This document shows positions 6,218-13,113 of a stretch of 13,873 bases of DNA, piece after piece. A program made the translations under genes and the position numbers. Under the pieces are notes generated by a model. It saw nothing but the letters and a program-made list of their open reading frames with translations. It was not told where the DNA came from and did not search any database. The DNA comes from JASKKU01 sp964416905. Its GTDB lineage: Archaea; Nanobdellota; Nanobdellia; Woesearchaeales; JASKKU01. How positions within the stretch are numbered: position 1 is the stretch's first letter; each line of letters opens with the position of its first letter. Where the stretch lies: positions 1 through 13,873 of the forward strand of contig CAYQFL010000019.1 of NCBI GenBank assembly GCA_964416905.1, written 5' to 3'.

Positions 6218-8152
6218 GTGCCAAAAATGCTGAAGCTCTTTAGGAAAAAACGTAATTCTTTAGATGATGAGGTTGATAAAGCATATAAATTAATGAAATA
6301 CAACCCTTATGACTTTAATAAAGAACGTTTAAGGGAAAATCTTCAGAAATATGAGAAAGTATATTCTGTTGACACGAGTGTTCTTCTTCTGGACCCCTTT
6401 GCTATATTTTACTTAACAGGTAATGAGGTTCCTAATGAGCTTCAGAGTGAATTCGCCGATAGATACGGTCTTTATTTTTCTCGTGAAGATCAGCAGTCAG
6501 GTGAGCCAAACAACTTAGTTTTGTCCCAGGTTGTTGAATATGAGTTGGATAAGGTAAAGGATAATCCTAGAAAAGACGAGGGTACCAGGATTATTGCTAG
6601 AAGAGCTTTAGAGGTCATAAGATACATTTATCATCTTGGGCGCGAGCAGGGAGAGGATCCAAAAGAAGGAATCAAATTAAAAAATGGTGCTTATTTTATT
6701 TACGTGCCTCATGACGAAGTCAGGTTCAAAGAAGAATACAAAAACTATTTTGAACCAGATCATGATGTAAGGATAATTAGTGATATCTCGCATGTTTTAG
6801 ACTATCTGAGGGAAGATCAAACTCTTACCATAGTTACCCAGGACGGCGGTTTTGTTAACAAGGCAGAAGTTATTGGAATCAAATGTAAACTGGAAGAGTA
6901 TAAGAGAGAACAAGTAAGCAAATATGAATCAGCATACTCCGGAAAACAGGTTTTGAACCTTGAAGATGAGAACTTAAAAAGTAAGTACTCTAACATTAAT
7001 ATCTTAGTTAAGAAGGAATTATCTGATATTCTATCAGATTTTGGGATAAATCCAGGGATGGTTTATCCAAACATGGTTTTAAAATTTGAGCCTCCTATAA
7101 GCGAGGATGAGCCCTGGAGAAATTATCTTTTTGTTACAGGAGATAAGGACCATATTCGAGGACCTGTTAACTTTTTGCAATATCTTAAAGATTGTGAAGA
7201 GTTTGAAAAAAAATATCTTTCTAATCGTTTTAATAATTCTTCTAATGGTGAGGATTACATACTTCTTGATAAAGCAATCCACCTATTTAACAAGATAAAA
7301 AATCAACTGAAGAAAAAAGGAGATTTGCGTGTTGATGATGAGCATGTTGATCCACGAAAAATAGTGGAAAGAGTTATAGAATTATTTAAGCCTAAGGGCT
7401 TTTATTCTGGGGAAGGGCCGATGGATTTTCGTTCAGTACAGGATATGTTTGATAAATTCCCTTTTCATAGAAACATAAAACCTGAAAAGGATCAGATTCC
7501 ATATTTTGAATTGCTTTTGTCAAAAGAAATCCCTGTTGTTAGCGTTATTGGAGAACAGGGTGCTGGTAAAAGCGTTTTAGCTTTACTTGCAGGACTTTAT
7601 CAGGTTTGGAAGGGAGATTATGAAAGAATATCTTACATAAGATCTACAAGAGAGATGGGTGCAAGTTCCATTGGGTTCCTCCCAGGTAGCGAGTCTGATA
7701 AAATGGAACCTTGGAAAAGGTCAGTCAGAGATAACTTAATTGATATCTTTTATGATAAAGAGAGGAGAGGAGACCTTTATTACAAAAAGCAGGTTGAGGA
7801 GTTTATACATAATTTAGAGAAGAATGGTTTGATTGAGTTCTTGACGCCTCAATTCTTGCAGGGCAGAACCTTGAATGATAGATTTATTATTGTTGATGAG
7901 GCGCAGAATTTTCCAAGAACTGTAGCTTCCATCATCTTGGGAAGAACTGGAGAAACTAGCAAGATGGTTTTCTTAGGAGACCCTAAACAGCTTGATGCAG
8001 TTCAATATTCAGATAGGTTTGTGAATAAGTATAATACAGGTATACTTCATGTTGCTGAGCGTTTGAAAGATCTTCCAGTTACTGCTCATATTACTTTACC
8101 CCCTGGCTTTAATAAGAGGTCAGAAGCGTCAAAAGCAGCAACCCTTTTATAA
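6218..8152 (+). CDS. PIN-PhoH fusion protein (putative ribonuclease with PhoH ATPase/RNA helicase)
   Basis: This is a two-domain RNA enzyme related to PhoH2 proteins, which couple a PIN ribonuclease to a PhoH ATPase that unwinds RNA in characterised members. The PIN domain spans about residues 46-230: VDTSVLLLDP (51-60, Asp52), Glu109 in VVEYEL and VTQDGG (206-211, Asp209) offer the acidic metal ligands. The PhoH domain (about 425-644) has Walker A GEQGAGKS (445-452), STREMGASSIGFLPG (476-490), GRTLNDRFIIVDEAQNFPR (549-567) with Walker B Asp560-Glu561, and FLGDPKQLD (585-593). About 195 residues (231-424) with no recognised domain lie between, making it longer than the roughly 430-residue PhoH2 proteins. 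GTG 6218 is used here; ATG 6227 would remove three residues. It has its own promoter with a palindrome. No small antitoxin-like gene precedes it. Its cellular RNA targets are unknown. Confidence 0.88.
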   Translation: MPKMLKLFRKKRNSLDDEVDKAYKLMKYNPYDFNKERLRENLQKYEKVYSVDTSVLLLDPFAIFYLTGNEVPNELQSEFADRYGLYFSREDQQSGEPNNLVLSQVVEYELDKVKDNPRKDEGTRIIARRALEVIRYIYHLGREQGEDPKEGIKLKNGAYFIYVPHDEVRFKEEYKNYFEPDHDVRIISDISHVLDYLREDQTLTIVTQDGGFVNKAEVIGIKCKLEEYKREQVSKYESAYSGKQVLNLEDENLKSKYSNINILVKKELSDILSDFGINPGMVYPNMVLKFEPPISEDEPWRNYLFVTGDKDHIRGPVNFLQYLKDCEEFEKKYLSNRFNNSSNGEDYILLDKAIHLFNKIKNQLKKKGDLRVDDEHVDPRKIVERVIELFKPKGFYSGEGPMDFRSVQDMFDKFPFHRNIKPEKDQIPYFELLLSKEIPVVSVIGEQGAGKSVLALLAGLYQVWKGDYERISYIRSTREMGASSIGFLPGSESDKMEPWKRSVRDNLIDIFYDKERRGDLYYKKQVEEFIHNLEKNGLIEFLTPQFLQGRTLNDRFIIVDEAQNFPRTVASIILGRTGETSKMVFLGDPKQLDAVQYSDRFVNKYNTGILHVAERLKDLPVTAHITLPPGFNKRSEASKAATLL

Positions 8153-8182
8153 ATAACTTGTAATCCCTCAAAAGTCGTAAAG

Positions 8183-8190
8183 TTTATATA
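8183..8190 (+). promoter_or_regulatory. TATA box of the 168-residue orphan gene
   Basis: TTTATATA within AAAGTTTATATACTT is the best TATA match in the window. It is centred 50 bases before the ATG at 8237, predicting a 5' leader of about 24 bases, unlike the leaderless arrangement of most neighbours. Confidence 0.55.
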
Positions 8191-8224
8191 CTTGTTTGAA
8201 TGAAACCCTGGTTAAGTCCACATG

Positions 8225-8233
8225 TAGGATGAT
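8225..8233 (+). promoter_or_regulatory. Shine-Dalgarno-like site before the orphan gene
   Basis: TAGGATGAT ends three bases before the ATG at 8237 and resembles GGAGGTGAT, the complement of the archaeal 16S 3' end, with imperfect pairing. It supports this ATG as the start and goes with the predicted short leader. Confidence 0.4.
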
Positions 8234-8236
8234 ATT

Positions 8237-8743
8237 ATGAAAAAAAATGCCCCATTATATGAGATTATAGACGAGCTCGGAAAAGAAAACTTTAATTCTT
8301 CAGAAGTTGGAAAAATTTTTGTGGGTTCTATTCTAGAGGTACCTAGAGATTATTTTATTTCAAAGTATTCTTACATACCTGAACAAAGTAAAACCAAAAA
8401 AAAGAGACAGTTTATGTCTTCATTAAAGCGAAATATGATGGATGGAAACGTGCATCAAAAATATATTGGTATGAGTGCAGAGAACCTGCGCGTATTGTTT
8501 GATTATAGAGCTATAAGAGCTGATAGAACCAGTATTGAAGGAATTGTTTATGAGATTCTTTCTGAAGATAACATCTTTGATGATTGTGGATTTTCAGGCA
8601 TACGTGATTTAGCTTATAAAGGTTCTAAAGAATATTCCGAACAAGAATCTATTGTGAAGAGAGGTAAAGGTTCTTTTAGAGATAGAGAGTACAATGCGAT
8701 TTTAGAATCTTTGCGAAATTATGTTAGTCAGTATGTTGATTAA
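8237..8743 (+). CDS. Hypothetical protein of 168 residues
   Basis: I do not recognise this protein. It is soluble-looking, with no signal peptide or membrane segment, rich in lysine, arginine, glutamate and aspartate, and probably mostly helical. Features that can be seen are a basic patch SKTKKKRQFMSSLKR (about 50-64), a segment GMSAENLRVLFDYRAIRADR (78-97) and DDCGFSGIRDLAYKG (114-128) with the only cysteine. No catalytic or metal-binding motif stands out; the basic patch could suit nucleic-acid binding, but this is speculation. Start and frame are supported by a TATA box at 8183-8190, a Shine-Dalgarno-like site and uninterrupted coding up to TAA at 8741-8743. It stands alone between PIN-PhoH (84-base gap, same strand) and the convergent radical SAM gene across the sequence gap, and has its own promoter, so a functional link to PIN-PhoH is not implied. 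Confidence 0.75.
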   Translation: MKKNAPLYEIIDELGKENFNSSEVGKIFVGSILEVPRDYFISKYSYIPEQSKTKKKRQFMSSLKRNMMDGNVHQKYIGMSAENLRVLFDYRAIRADRTSIEGIVYEILSEDNIFDDCGFSGIRDLAYKGSKEYSEQESIVKRGKGSFRDREYNAILESLRNYVSQYVD

Positions 8744-8758
8744 AATTATTGGCGTTAT

Positions 8759-8776
8759 CTTTTATTTTGTTTTTTC
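8759..8776 (+). terminator. T-rich terminator after the orphan gene
   Basis: TCTTTTATTTTGTTTTTT follows the TAA at 8743 by 15 bases and has the long T runs typical of archaeal intrinsic termination. It overlaps the repeat bordering the N run and, if the contigs are merged, also the 3' end of the convergent radical SAM gene. Confidence 0.4.
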
Positions 8777-8894
8777 TANNNNNNNNNNNNNNNNNNNNNN
8801 NNNNNNNNNNNNNNNNNNNNNNNNNNNNNNNNNNNNNNNNNNNNNNNNNNNNNNNNNNNNNNNNNNNNNNNNNNNNNNTATTTTGTTTTTTCTA
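8763..8894. repeat. 16-bp direct repeat flanking the N run
   Basis: TATTTTGTTTTTTCTA occurs at 8763-8778, ending at the last base before the Ns, and again at 8879-8894, starting at the first base after them. Exact abutment on both sides suggests the same genomic bases at the ends of two contigs rather than a biological repeat. Confidence 0.85.
8779..8878. other. Assembly gap of 100 Ns
   Basis: Exactly 100 undetermined bases, the conventional placeholder for a gap of unknown size. The identical flanking 16-mers suggest the real gap length may be zero or negative. Confidence 0.98.
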
Positions 8895-9996
8895 TTTCTG
8901 CTAAAAAATTTGGCAATTCATTGTAGTTTTTTGGTCCTCTTAAGAATTCTTTATTGAACATTTCTGAAAGCTCTTTTAATGAAATTCCATCTATGAATCT
9001 TTCGTTGTTTAAAGATATGTAAGGAACAATAATCTTATAGACTTTTGAAAGGTCTTTTTTCTTCAGGTTTTTTATGATGTCTTGACCCAATAATAAGCCG
9101 GCTGAGGTTATATTTCCGCCCATTGAGTTTTTTATCTCTAAGTAATCTTGGTTTAACTGTTTAGCCATTTCTTGTATTACAAATCCAAAGGAAGGTGATG
9201 AAATTAGAAGGTTTTTGTGCTTTAATTTTATGTTGAGATTAATGCCTTCAAGGAATAATGGTAGAAATTCAGTTAGTTCTGAGAAAAATGTTCCTGCTAA
9301 AACAGTATTCTTATACTCTTGGCTTAGTTTTATGATTTTTCTTCTTTGGGATTTTGTTAAGTGTTTTTGCTTTGACCATTTTGTTACAGCTATGGGTATA
9401 AGGATGTTCTTTGGATAATCCTTGCCAAACTTAAGGATATCTTTTGTTTCTGAATAGTTCTCTCTAGAAATAATGTTGCTTAAGTAAACTTTATTGGAAC
9501 CTTTTAGCTTGACTATGATATTTATTTCTTTTTCAGCTTGCTCTTCGCTTATTCCCATCATAACTGCTCTTGTTTTAGCAAAAGGCGAGTTTAATGTTAT
9601 TTCTAAGATGTCAACATTCTTGATTAGGAAATCAGCGATATCATCATTAAGTCCTTTTCCAGATGTGCAGACTCTTAAAGGTAGCTTGAATTTTTTGGAA
9701 TATTCTTTTGCTTCCAGAACATCGTTTTTTATGTAAGGGTTGTTTAAGATATCGTGAGGGGAAAGGTCTTTTGCATAGTTTACCAGCTTTGCTTTCTCAC
9801 TTTTAGGAATCTGAACGGTATAGCAATATTTACAAACAGGATTACATAAAGGAGTTTTGTTTTGTTTGCCGAAGGCTTCAACCATTATAGAAATCTCGTT
9901 ATCATAATCTATGTGTAATGATAGCCAATAAGGTAAGGATTGTTTTATCTTGTTTAATTCGTTTTCATTGAAATCTTTTAAGTAAAACCTTTTCAT
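8881..9996 (-). CDS. Radical SAM protein with DUF512-like C-terminal region
   Basis: This is a radical SAM enzyme of unknown substrate. CNPVCKYCY at residues 51-59 is a CxxxCxxC motif (Cys51, Cys55, Cys58) for the [4Fe-4S] cluster that cleaves S-adenosylmethionine. A barrel-like region follows to about residue 240, including LRVCTSGKGL (107-116). The C-terminal segment SMGGNITSAGLLLGQDI (291-307), then IIVPYISLNNERFIDGISL (322-340), resembles the FGG-x-VTVAGLLTG-x-DI...LP...FLD pattern of DUF512 proteins, but the N-terminal PDZ domain of the bacterial relatives is absent. From the ATG at 9996 (TATA box about 27 bases upstream) 372 codons are visible before the N run. The next two bases are TA; if the flanking repeats are merged, the third is A, giving a TAA stop directly after EKTK, so the protein is probably complete. 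It is not HydE- or HydG-like and is divergent from the transporter operon. Confidence 0.8.
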
Positions 9997-10017
9997 AAAA
10001 TGAGGTTATTTTATTCG

Positions 10018-10026
10018 TTTTAAAAA
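10018..10026 (-). promoter_or_regulatory. TATA box of the radical SAM gene
   Basis: On the minus strand this reads TTTTTAAAA, centred about 27 bases before the ATG at 9996, predicting a leaderless transcript. It lies in the divergent region 9997-10108 shared with the transporter operon. Confidence 0.5.
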
Positions 10027-10076
10027 GGTTGTTATCTGGTTTAGACTTTGTTAAACTGAGTTGATTAAACGGAAAG

Positions 10077-10086
10077 TTTTAATAAA
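10077..10086 (+). promoter_or_regulatory. TATA box of the transporter-pyrH operon
   Basis: TTTTAATAAA is centred about 27 bases before the ATG at 10109, again fitting a leaderless start. No Shine-Dalgarno sequence precedes that ATG. Confidence 0.5.
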
Positions 10087-10108
10087 TGTGTGAAGAAATT
10101 AAAAGAAT

Positions 10109-10474
10109 ATGAACAAGAAATCTTTGTTTTTTGTTTTGATGGCAACACTAATAAATTCTATAGGTCAATTGTTCTTCAAGATTGCTTCTTTTGATTTTAC
10201 TTTGAACCCTCTTGATTGGATAACTAATGTTGCATTAATATTAGCTTTAGGTTTATACTTTGTTTCCGCAATTTTAATCATAACTGCATTAAAATATGAA
10301 GAGCTTTCTTTAGTTTACCCGATTATTGCTACTGGCTTTGTTTGGGTTGCTCTATTATCAAGCTTTTTATTTGGTGAGGTGTTAAGCATTAGCAAGATTT
10401 TTGGAATATCCCTCATTGTTTTTGGTGTCTTTGTGCTGAATAACACTTTCTCAACAAACCTAAAAAGAGGTTAA
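10109..10474 (+). CDS. Four-helix DMT/EamA-type membrane protein, ArnE/SMR-like subunit 1
   Basis: This is a small integral membrane protein of the drug/metabolite transporter superfamily, half the size of a ten-helix EamA protein. The 121 residues form four hydrophobic segments, roughly 6-26, 39-61, 68-88 and 95-113. The first carries INSIGQLFFK (15-24), which matches the GQ-x3-K pattern of ArnE/ArnF lipid-linked sugar flippases. Asn16 sits where small multidrug-resistance pumps have their essential membrane glutamate (Glu14 of EmrE), so a canonical proton/drug antiporter is unlikely. The third and fourth show VYPIIATGFVW and the glutamate of FLFGE that recur in this superfamily. A sister gene starts six bases after its stop, suggesting a heterodimer as in ArnE-ArnF. 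The substrate is unknown; a polyprenyl-linked sugar or other lipid is a guess by family. Confidence 0.75.
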   Translation: MNKKSLFFVLMATLINSIGQLFFKIASFDFTLNPLDWITNVALILALGLYFVSAILIITALKYEELSLVYPIIATGFVWVALLSSFLFGEVLSISKIFGISLIVFGVFVLNNTFSTNLKRG

Positions 10475-10480
10475 AGATAA

Positions 10481-10819
10481 ATGGATAATTTTTTGTTAGC
10501 ACTGGAGCTTGCATTGATTGGCACTTTAATCAATAGTATTGCTGCACTCTTGCTTAAGAAAGGTTCAAAGAAGTTTAGTCTCCTAAACTTATTCAAAAAT
10601 TGTTATCTCATTATGGGGTTTATTCTATATCTTTTTTCAACGATTTTTTTTATGTTGCTACTTAAGTTGATGCCTTTATCAATAGCTTACCCGTTAACAT
10701 CTTTATCTTATATTTGGACTGTGCTGTTTTCGTTTTTATTCTTGAAAGAAAAGTTTAGTTTGAACAAGGTTCTTGGTGTGGCTTTGATTATTTCAGGCAT
10801 AGTGTTTTTGAATCTTTGA
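10481..10819 (+). CDS. Four-helix DMT/EamA-type membrane protein, ArnF/SMR-like subunit 2
   Basis: This is the second half-size transporter subunit, with 112 residues and four predicted membrane segments (about 4-24, 40-62, 66-87 and 95-111). It repeats the plan of its neighbour: LINSIAALLLKK (16-27) in the first helix, with Asn18 at the place of EmrE Glu14, and AYPLTSLSYIW followed by FLFLKE (about 69-90), which parallels VYPIIATGFVW and FLFGE of the partner. The two are related but clearly different, as expected for an obligate heterodimer rather than a recent duplication. A glutamate (Glu9) lies near the start of helix 1. Six bases separate it from the first subunit, and the UMP kinase ATG follows 12 bases after its stop, so all three genes are probably one transcript. 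Transport activity and substrate are inferred only from the fold family. Confidence 0.75.
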   Translation: MDNFLLALELALIGTLINSIAALLLKKGSKKFSLLNLFKNCYLIMGFILYLFSTIFFMLLLKLMPLSIAYPLTSLSYIWTVLFSFLFLKEKFSLNKVLGVALIISGIVFLNL

Positions 10820-10821
10820 TT

Positions 10822-10827
10822 GGGTGA
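10822..10827 (+). promoter_or_regulatory. Ribosome-binding site deciding the pyrH start
   Basis: GGGTGA, four bases before the ATG at 10832, matches the GGTGA core of archaeal Shine-Dalgarno sites. It favours that ATG over the in-frame TTG at 10820. An internal operon gene would need such a site, in contrast to the leaderless first genes. Confidence 0.55.
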
Positions 10828-10831
10828 AAAA

Positions 10832-11545
10832 ATGATAAATTTAGAATCAAAGGATTTTTCGAGGAAAACTTATGTTGTTTCTTTAGGTGGTTCTTTGCTG
10901 TTTAAAGGTAAGAAGTTTGATGTTCATTATGTTCTTTCTTTTGTTGATTTTATTAAGAGATTTATCAAGAAGAACCCTAAAGTTAGGTTTGTTTTGGCTG
11001 TTGGCGGCGGTGCTTTAGCGAGGGAATACATCAATGCATTGAGGGAATTAAATGTTAATGATGAATTTTATCTTGACAGAGTTGGTTTAGAGGTAGCTAA
11101 CTTGAACGCTCTGGTTGTTCTTGAGTCTTTTAAGGATTTAGTTTATAGAAAAGTTGTGAGGAATCCGTTCTATAAACCAAAAACTAACAAAAAGGTTGTT
11201 GTTTACGCAGGGTATAAACCAGGAATATCCTCTGACTATGTGGCAAGTGCTTGTGCTAAGGCTTATGGTTCGAAAGTTCTGTTTAATTTAACTGATGTTG
11301 ATTACTTGTATGACAAAGACCCCAAGAAAAGTAAATCAGCTAAAAAGATTGAGAGAATCTCTTGGCCAGAGTTTATCAAAATGGCCGGTAATTTTAGTTC
11401 TGGGAAGCATTTTCCGTTTGATCCAATTGCTTCAAGGTTTTGTTTAAAGAACAATATCTCAGTTGTGATTATGAACGGCAAGGATTTTAAGAATATTAAA
11501 AACGCGTTTAATGGTAGAAGGTTTAGGGGAACATTGATCAGATAA
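10832..11545 (+). CDS. pyrH: Uridylate (UMP) kinase, archaeal PyrH type
   Basis: This enzyme phosphorylates UMP to UDP with ATP in pyrimidine nucleotide synthesis. The 237 residues show the amino-acid-kinase fold: VVSLGGSLL (15-23) for ATP phosphates, AVGGGALAREYI (56-67) with LDRVGLEVANLNAL (81-94) lining the UMP site, YKPGISSDYVASACAKAYGS (128-147), and the nucleotide-binding LTDVDYLYDKDP (153-164). FPFDP (194-198) and the C-terminal RGTLI (232-236) also fit UMP kinases. The segment IGLE/GLEVANLNA with the short length points to the archaeal version of PyrH rather than to aspartate or glutamate kinases. ATG 10832 is chosen because GGGTGA lies just upstream. It is the last gene of a probable operon with the two small membrane proteins, an association whose meaning is unclear; UDP produced here is a precursor of UDP-sugars. 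Confidence 0.9.
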   Translation: MINLESKDFSRKTYVVSLGGSLLFKGKKFDVHYVLSFVDFIKRFIKKNPKVRFVLAVGGGALAREYINALRELNVNDEFYLDRVGLEVANLNALVVLESFKDLVYRKVVRNPFYKPKTNKKVVVYAGYKPGISSDYVASACAKAYGSKVLFNLTDVDYLYDKDPKKSKSAKKIERISWPEFIKMAGNFSSGKHFPFDPIASRFCLKNNISVVIMNGKDFKNIKNAFNGRRFRGTLIR

Positions 11546-11570
11546 AAATTATTTTCTTTGAAGACTGTAC

Positions 11571-11577
11571 TTTTTTT
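11571..11577 (+). terminator. T7 run after pyrH
   Basis: TTTTTTT lies 25 bases after the pyrH stop, preceded by ATTTTCTTT at 11551-11559. These T runs are a plausible archaeal terminator and sit just before the proS TATA box. There is no hairpin. Confidence 0.35.
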
Positions 11578-11584
11578 GGAAAAC

Positions 11585-11594
11585 TATTTAAAAG
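11585..11594 (+). promoter_or_regulatory. TATA box of proS
   Basis: TATTTAAAAG is centred 28 bases before the ATG at 11618. It lies inside the upstream extension of the reading frame (which begins with a TTG at 11558), which argues that the extension is not translated. Confidence 0.55.
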
Positions 11595-11617
11595 TTATTG
11601 CTCACACATTTTGTATC

Positions 11618-13072
11618 ATGAGTTCAGGCAATAAAAGAAACAAGGATGTTGGCATTACTGTTAAGAAGTCTGAGGATATTAGTGAATGGTATTCGCAAGT
11701 TGTTCTTAAGTCAAAACTAGCTGATTATGCTCCTGTGAAAGGTTGCATGATCTTGAGACCCAACGGTTATTTCATCTGGGAGAAAATTCAGGAGTATTTC
11801 AATAATGTTCTTGAGGAAAAAGGAGTAAAAAATGCTTACTTCCCTATGTTTATCCCTGAATCATTTTTCTTAAAAGAAGCGAAACACGCAGAAGGGTTTA
11901 ATCCTGAGGTTGCCTGGATTGAGAGAAAGGATGAGAACGAGATGAGATTAGCTATAAGACCTACATCTGAGACAATTATTTATGATGCGTATTCTCGATG
12001 GGTTAGGTCATGGAGGGATTTGCCTTTAAGAATAAATCAGTGGTGTAATATTGTTAGATGGGAAACCAATGCTGTTAAACTTTTGTTGAGAAGCAGGGAA
12101 TTCTTATGGCATGAAGGACATTGCGTTTATGAAACCGAAGAGGAATGCAAGAAAGAAACACTGATGTTCTTAGATGAGTATGCTAAACTTTGCAAGGATT
12201 TGCTTGCTATCCCTGTTGTGAAAGGCGAGAAAACTGAAAAAGAGAAGTTTGCTGGAGCGATTAAGACTTATACAATTGAGAGTTTGATGCCTGATGGTAA
12301 AGCTATCCAATTAGGCACAACTCATTATTTAGGTCAGAACTTTGCAAAAGCATTTGACATAACCTTTTTAGGAAGAGACGGCAAGCCTTATTATGCTTAC
12401 CAGAACTCTTTTGGTTTTTCCACTAGATTAATAGGAGCTACTGTTTTATTGCATTCTGATGACAAAGGTTTGGTGTTGCCTCCAAAGGTTGCACCAATTC
12501 AAGTGAGAATTGTACCTATTTTTAGGGAGGAAAACAAAGATAAAATCCTTAGCAAGGTTGATGAAATTAAATCGATGCTTGAAGCAAAACTTAGAGTTGA
12601 TGTTGATTTAAGTGATAATACTCCTGGCTGGAAGTTTAATGAATCTGAGTTGCTTGGAATTCCAATCAGGATTGAGCTAGGGCAAAAAGATTTGGAAAAA
12701 GGTGTGGTAACTTTAGTTAGAAGGGATACTTTAACTAAAGAAACTCATGCTATAGATGACTCTCTTGTTGATAAAGTACTAAGCTTGTTGGAAGAAATTC
12801 ATAATAATCTGTATAACAGAGCCAAGGAGCATATTGATAAACATACAATAAAAACAGCAAACTTCGTTGATGCTGTTGAGAAAATTAATGAAGGCAACTG
12901 GGCTTTAGTGCCTTTGTGTGATGATGTTATCTGCGAGGAAAGTTTGAAAGAAAGAACTGACGGCATAACAACAAGAGTTATACCTTTTGACCAGCCTAAA
13001 GAAAAAGATTTTAAATGTATTTCTTGCGGCAAGCCGGCTAAACATTGGGTGTTTATATCTAGGGCTTACTAA
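11618..13072 (+). CDS. proS: Prolyl-tRNA synthetase, archaeal/eukaryotic type
   Basis: This class II enzyme charges tRNA-Pro with proline. The 484 residues match the short archaeal/eukaryotic form, without the editing insertion of bacterial ProRS. Visible parts are: SEWYSQVVLKSKLADYAPVKG (about 22-42), AIRPTSETIIYDAYSRWVRS (112-131), motif 2 RWETNAVKLLLRSREFLWHEGH (147-168), the proline/ATP site LGTTHYLGQNFAKAFDITF (232-250), and motif 3 GFSTRLIGATVLLHSDDKGLVLPPKVAP (266-293). An anticodon-binding domain follows (about 295-405), then the C-terminal zinc-binding domain with Cys434, Cys439, Cys467 and Cys470. It ends WVFISRAY, with the C-terminal tyrosine usual in this type. The ATG at 11618 was chosen over the TTG at 11558 because the TATA box lies 28 bases upstream and the extra residues do not resemble the family. 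It has its own promoter and is convergent with rsmI. Confidence 0.96.
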   Translation: MSSGNKRNKDVGITVKKSEDISEWYSQVVLKSKLADYAPVKGCMILRPNGYFIWEKIQEYFNNVLEEKGVKNAYFPMFIPESFFLKEAKHAEGFNPEVAWIERKDENEMRLAIRPTSETIIYDAYSRWVRSWRDLPLRINQWCNIVRWETNAVKLLLRSREFLWHEGHCVYETEEECKKETLMFLDEYAKLCKDLLAIPVVKGEKTEKEKFAGAIKTYTIESLMPDGKAIQLGTTHYLGQNFAKAFDITFLGRDGKPYYAYQNSFGFSTRLIGATVLLHSDDKGLVLPPKVAPIQVRIVPIFREENKDKILSKVDEIKSMLEAKLRVDVDLSDNTPGWKFNESELLGIPIRIELGQKDLEKGVVTLVRRDTLTKETHAIDDSLVDKVLSLLEEIHNNLYNRAKEHIDKHTIKTANFVDAVEKINEGNWALVPLCDDVICEESLKERTDGITTRVIPFDQPKEKDFKCISCGKPAKHWVFISRAY

Positions 13073-13073
13073 G

Positions 13074-13091
13074 TTTTGATTTTTATTTTTT
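13074..13091 (+). terminator. T-rich terminator between proS and rsmI
   Basis: TTTTGATTTTTATTTTTT starts just after the proS TAA (13070-13072) in the 41-base gap before the convergent rsmI stop. Such U-rich tails without a hairpin are usual archaeal termination sites. Confidence 0.45.
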
Positions 13092-13113
13092 GATTCTTTC
13101 TTGTTGATTTCTC

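Noticed and set aside
8721..8957. Plus-strand open frame spanning the N run
   Set aside because: It exists only because undetermined bases contain no stop. Its real residues are antisense to the radical SAM gene or lie in the spacer.
8881..9996. Radical SAM gene as HydE or HydG
   Set aside because: The C-terminal GGNITSAGLLLGQDI region resembles DUF512 and the rest does not follow the HydE or HydG pattern; only the generic CxxxCxxC motif is shared.
10109..10819. Small multidrug-resistance (EmrE-type) drug pump
   Set aside because: Both subunits have Asn where SMR pumps need Glu14; the INSIGQ motif is closer to ArnE/ArnF-like proteins.
11558..11617. N-terminal extension of prolyl-tRNA synthetase from a TTG
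   Set aside because: The proS TATA box lies within it, the residues do not match the family, and ATG 11618 is at leaderless distance.
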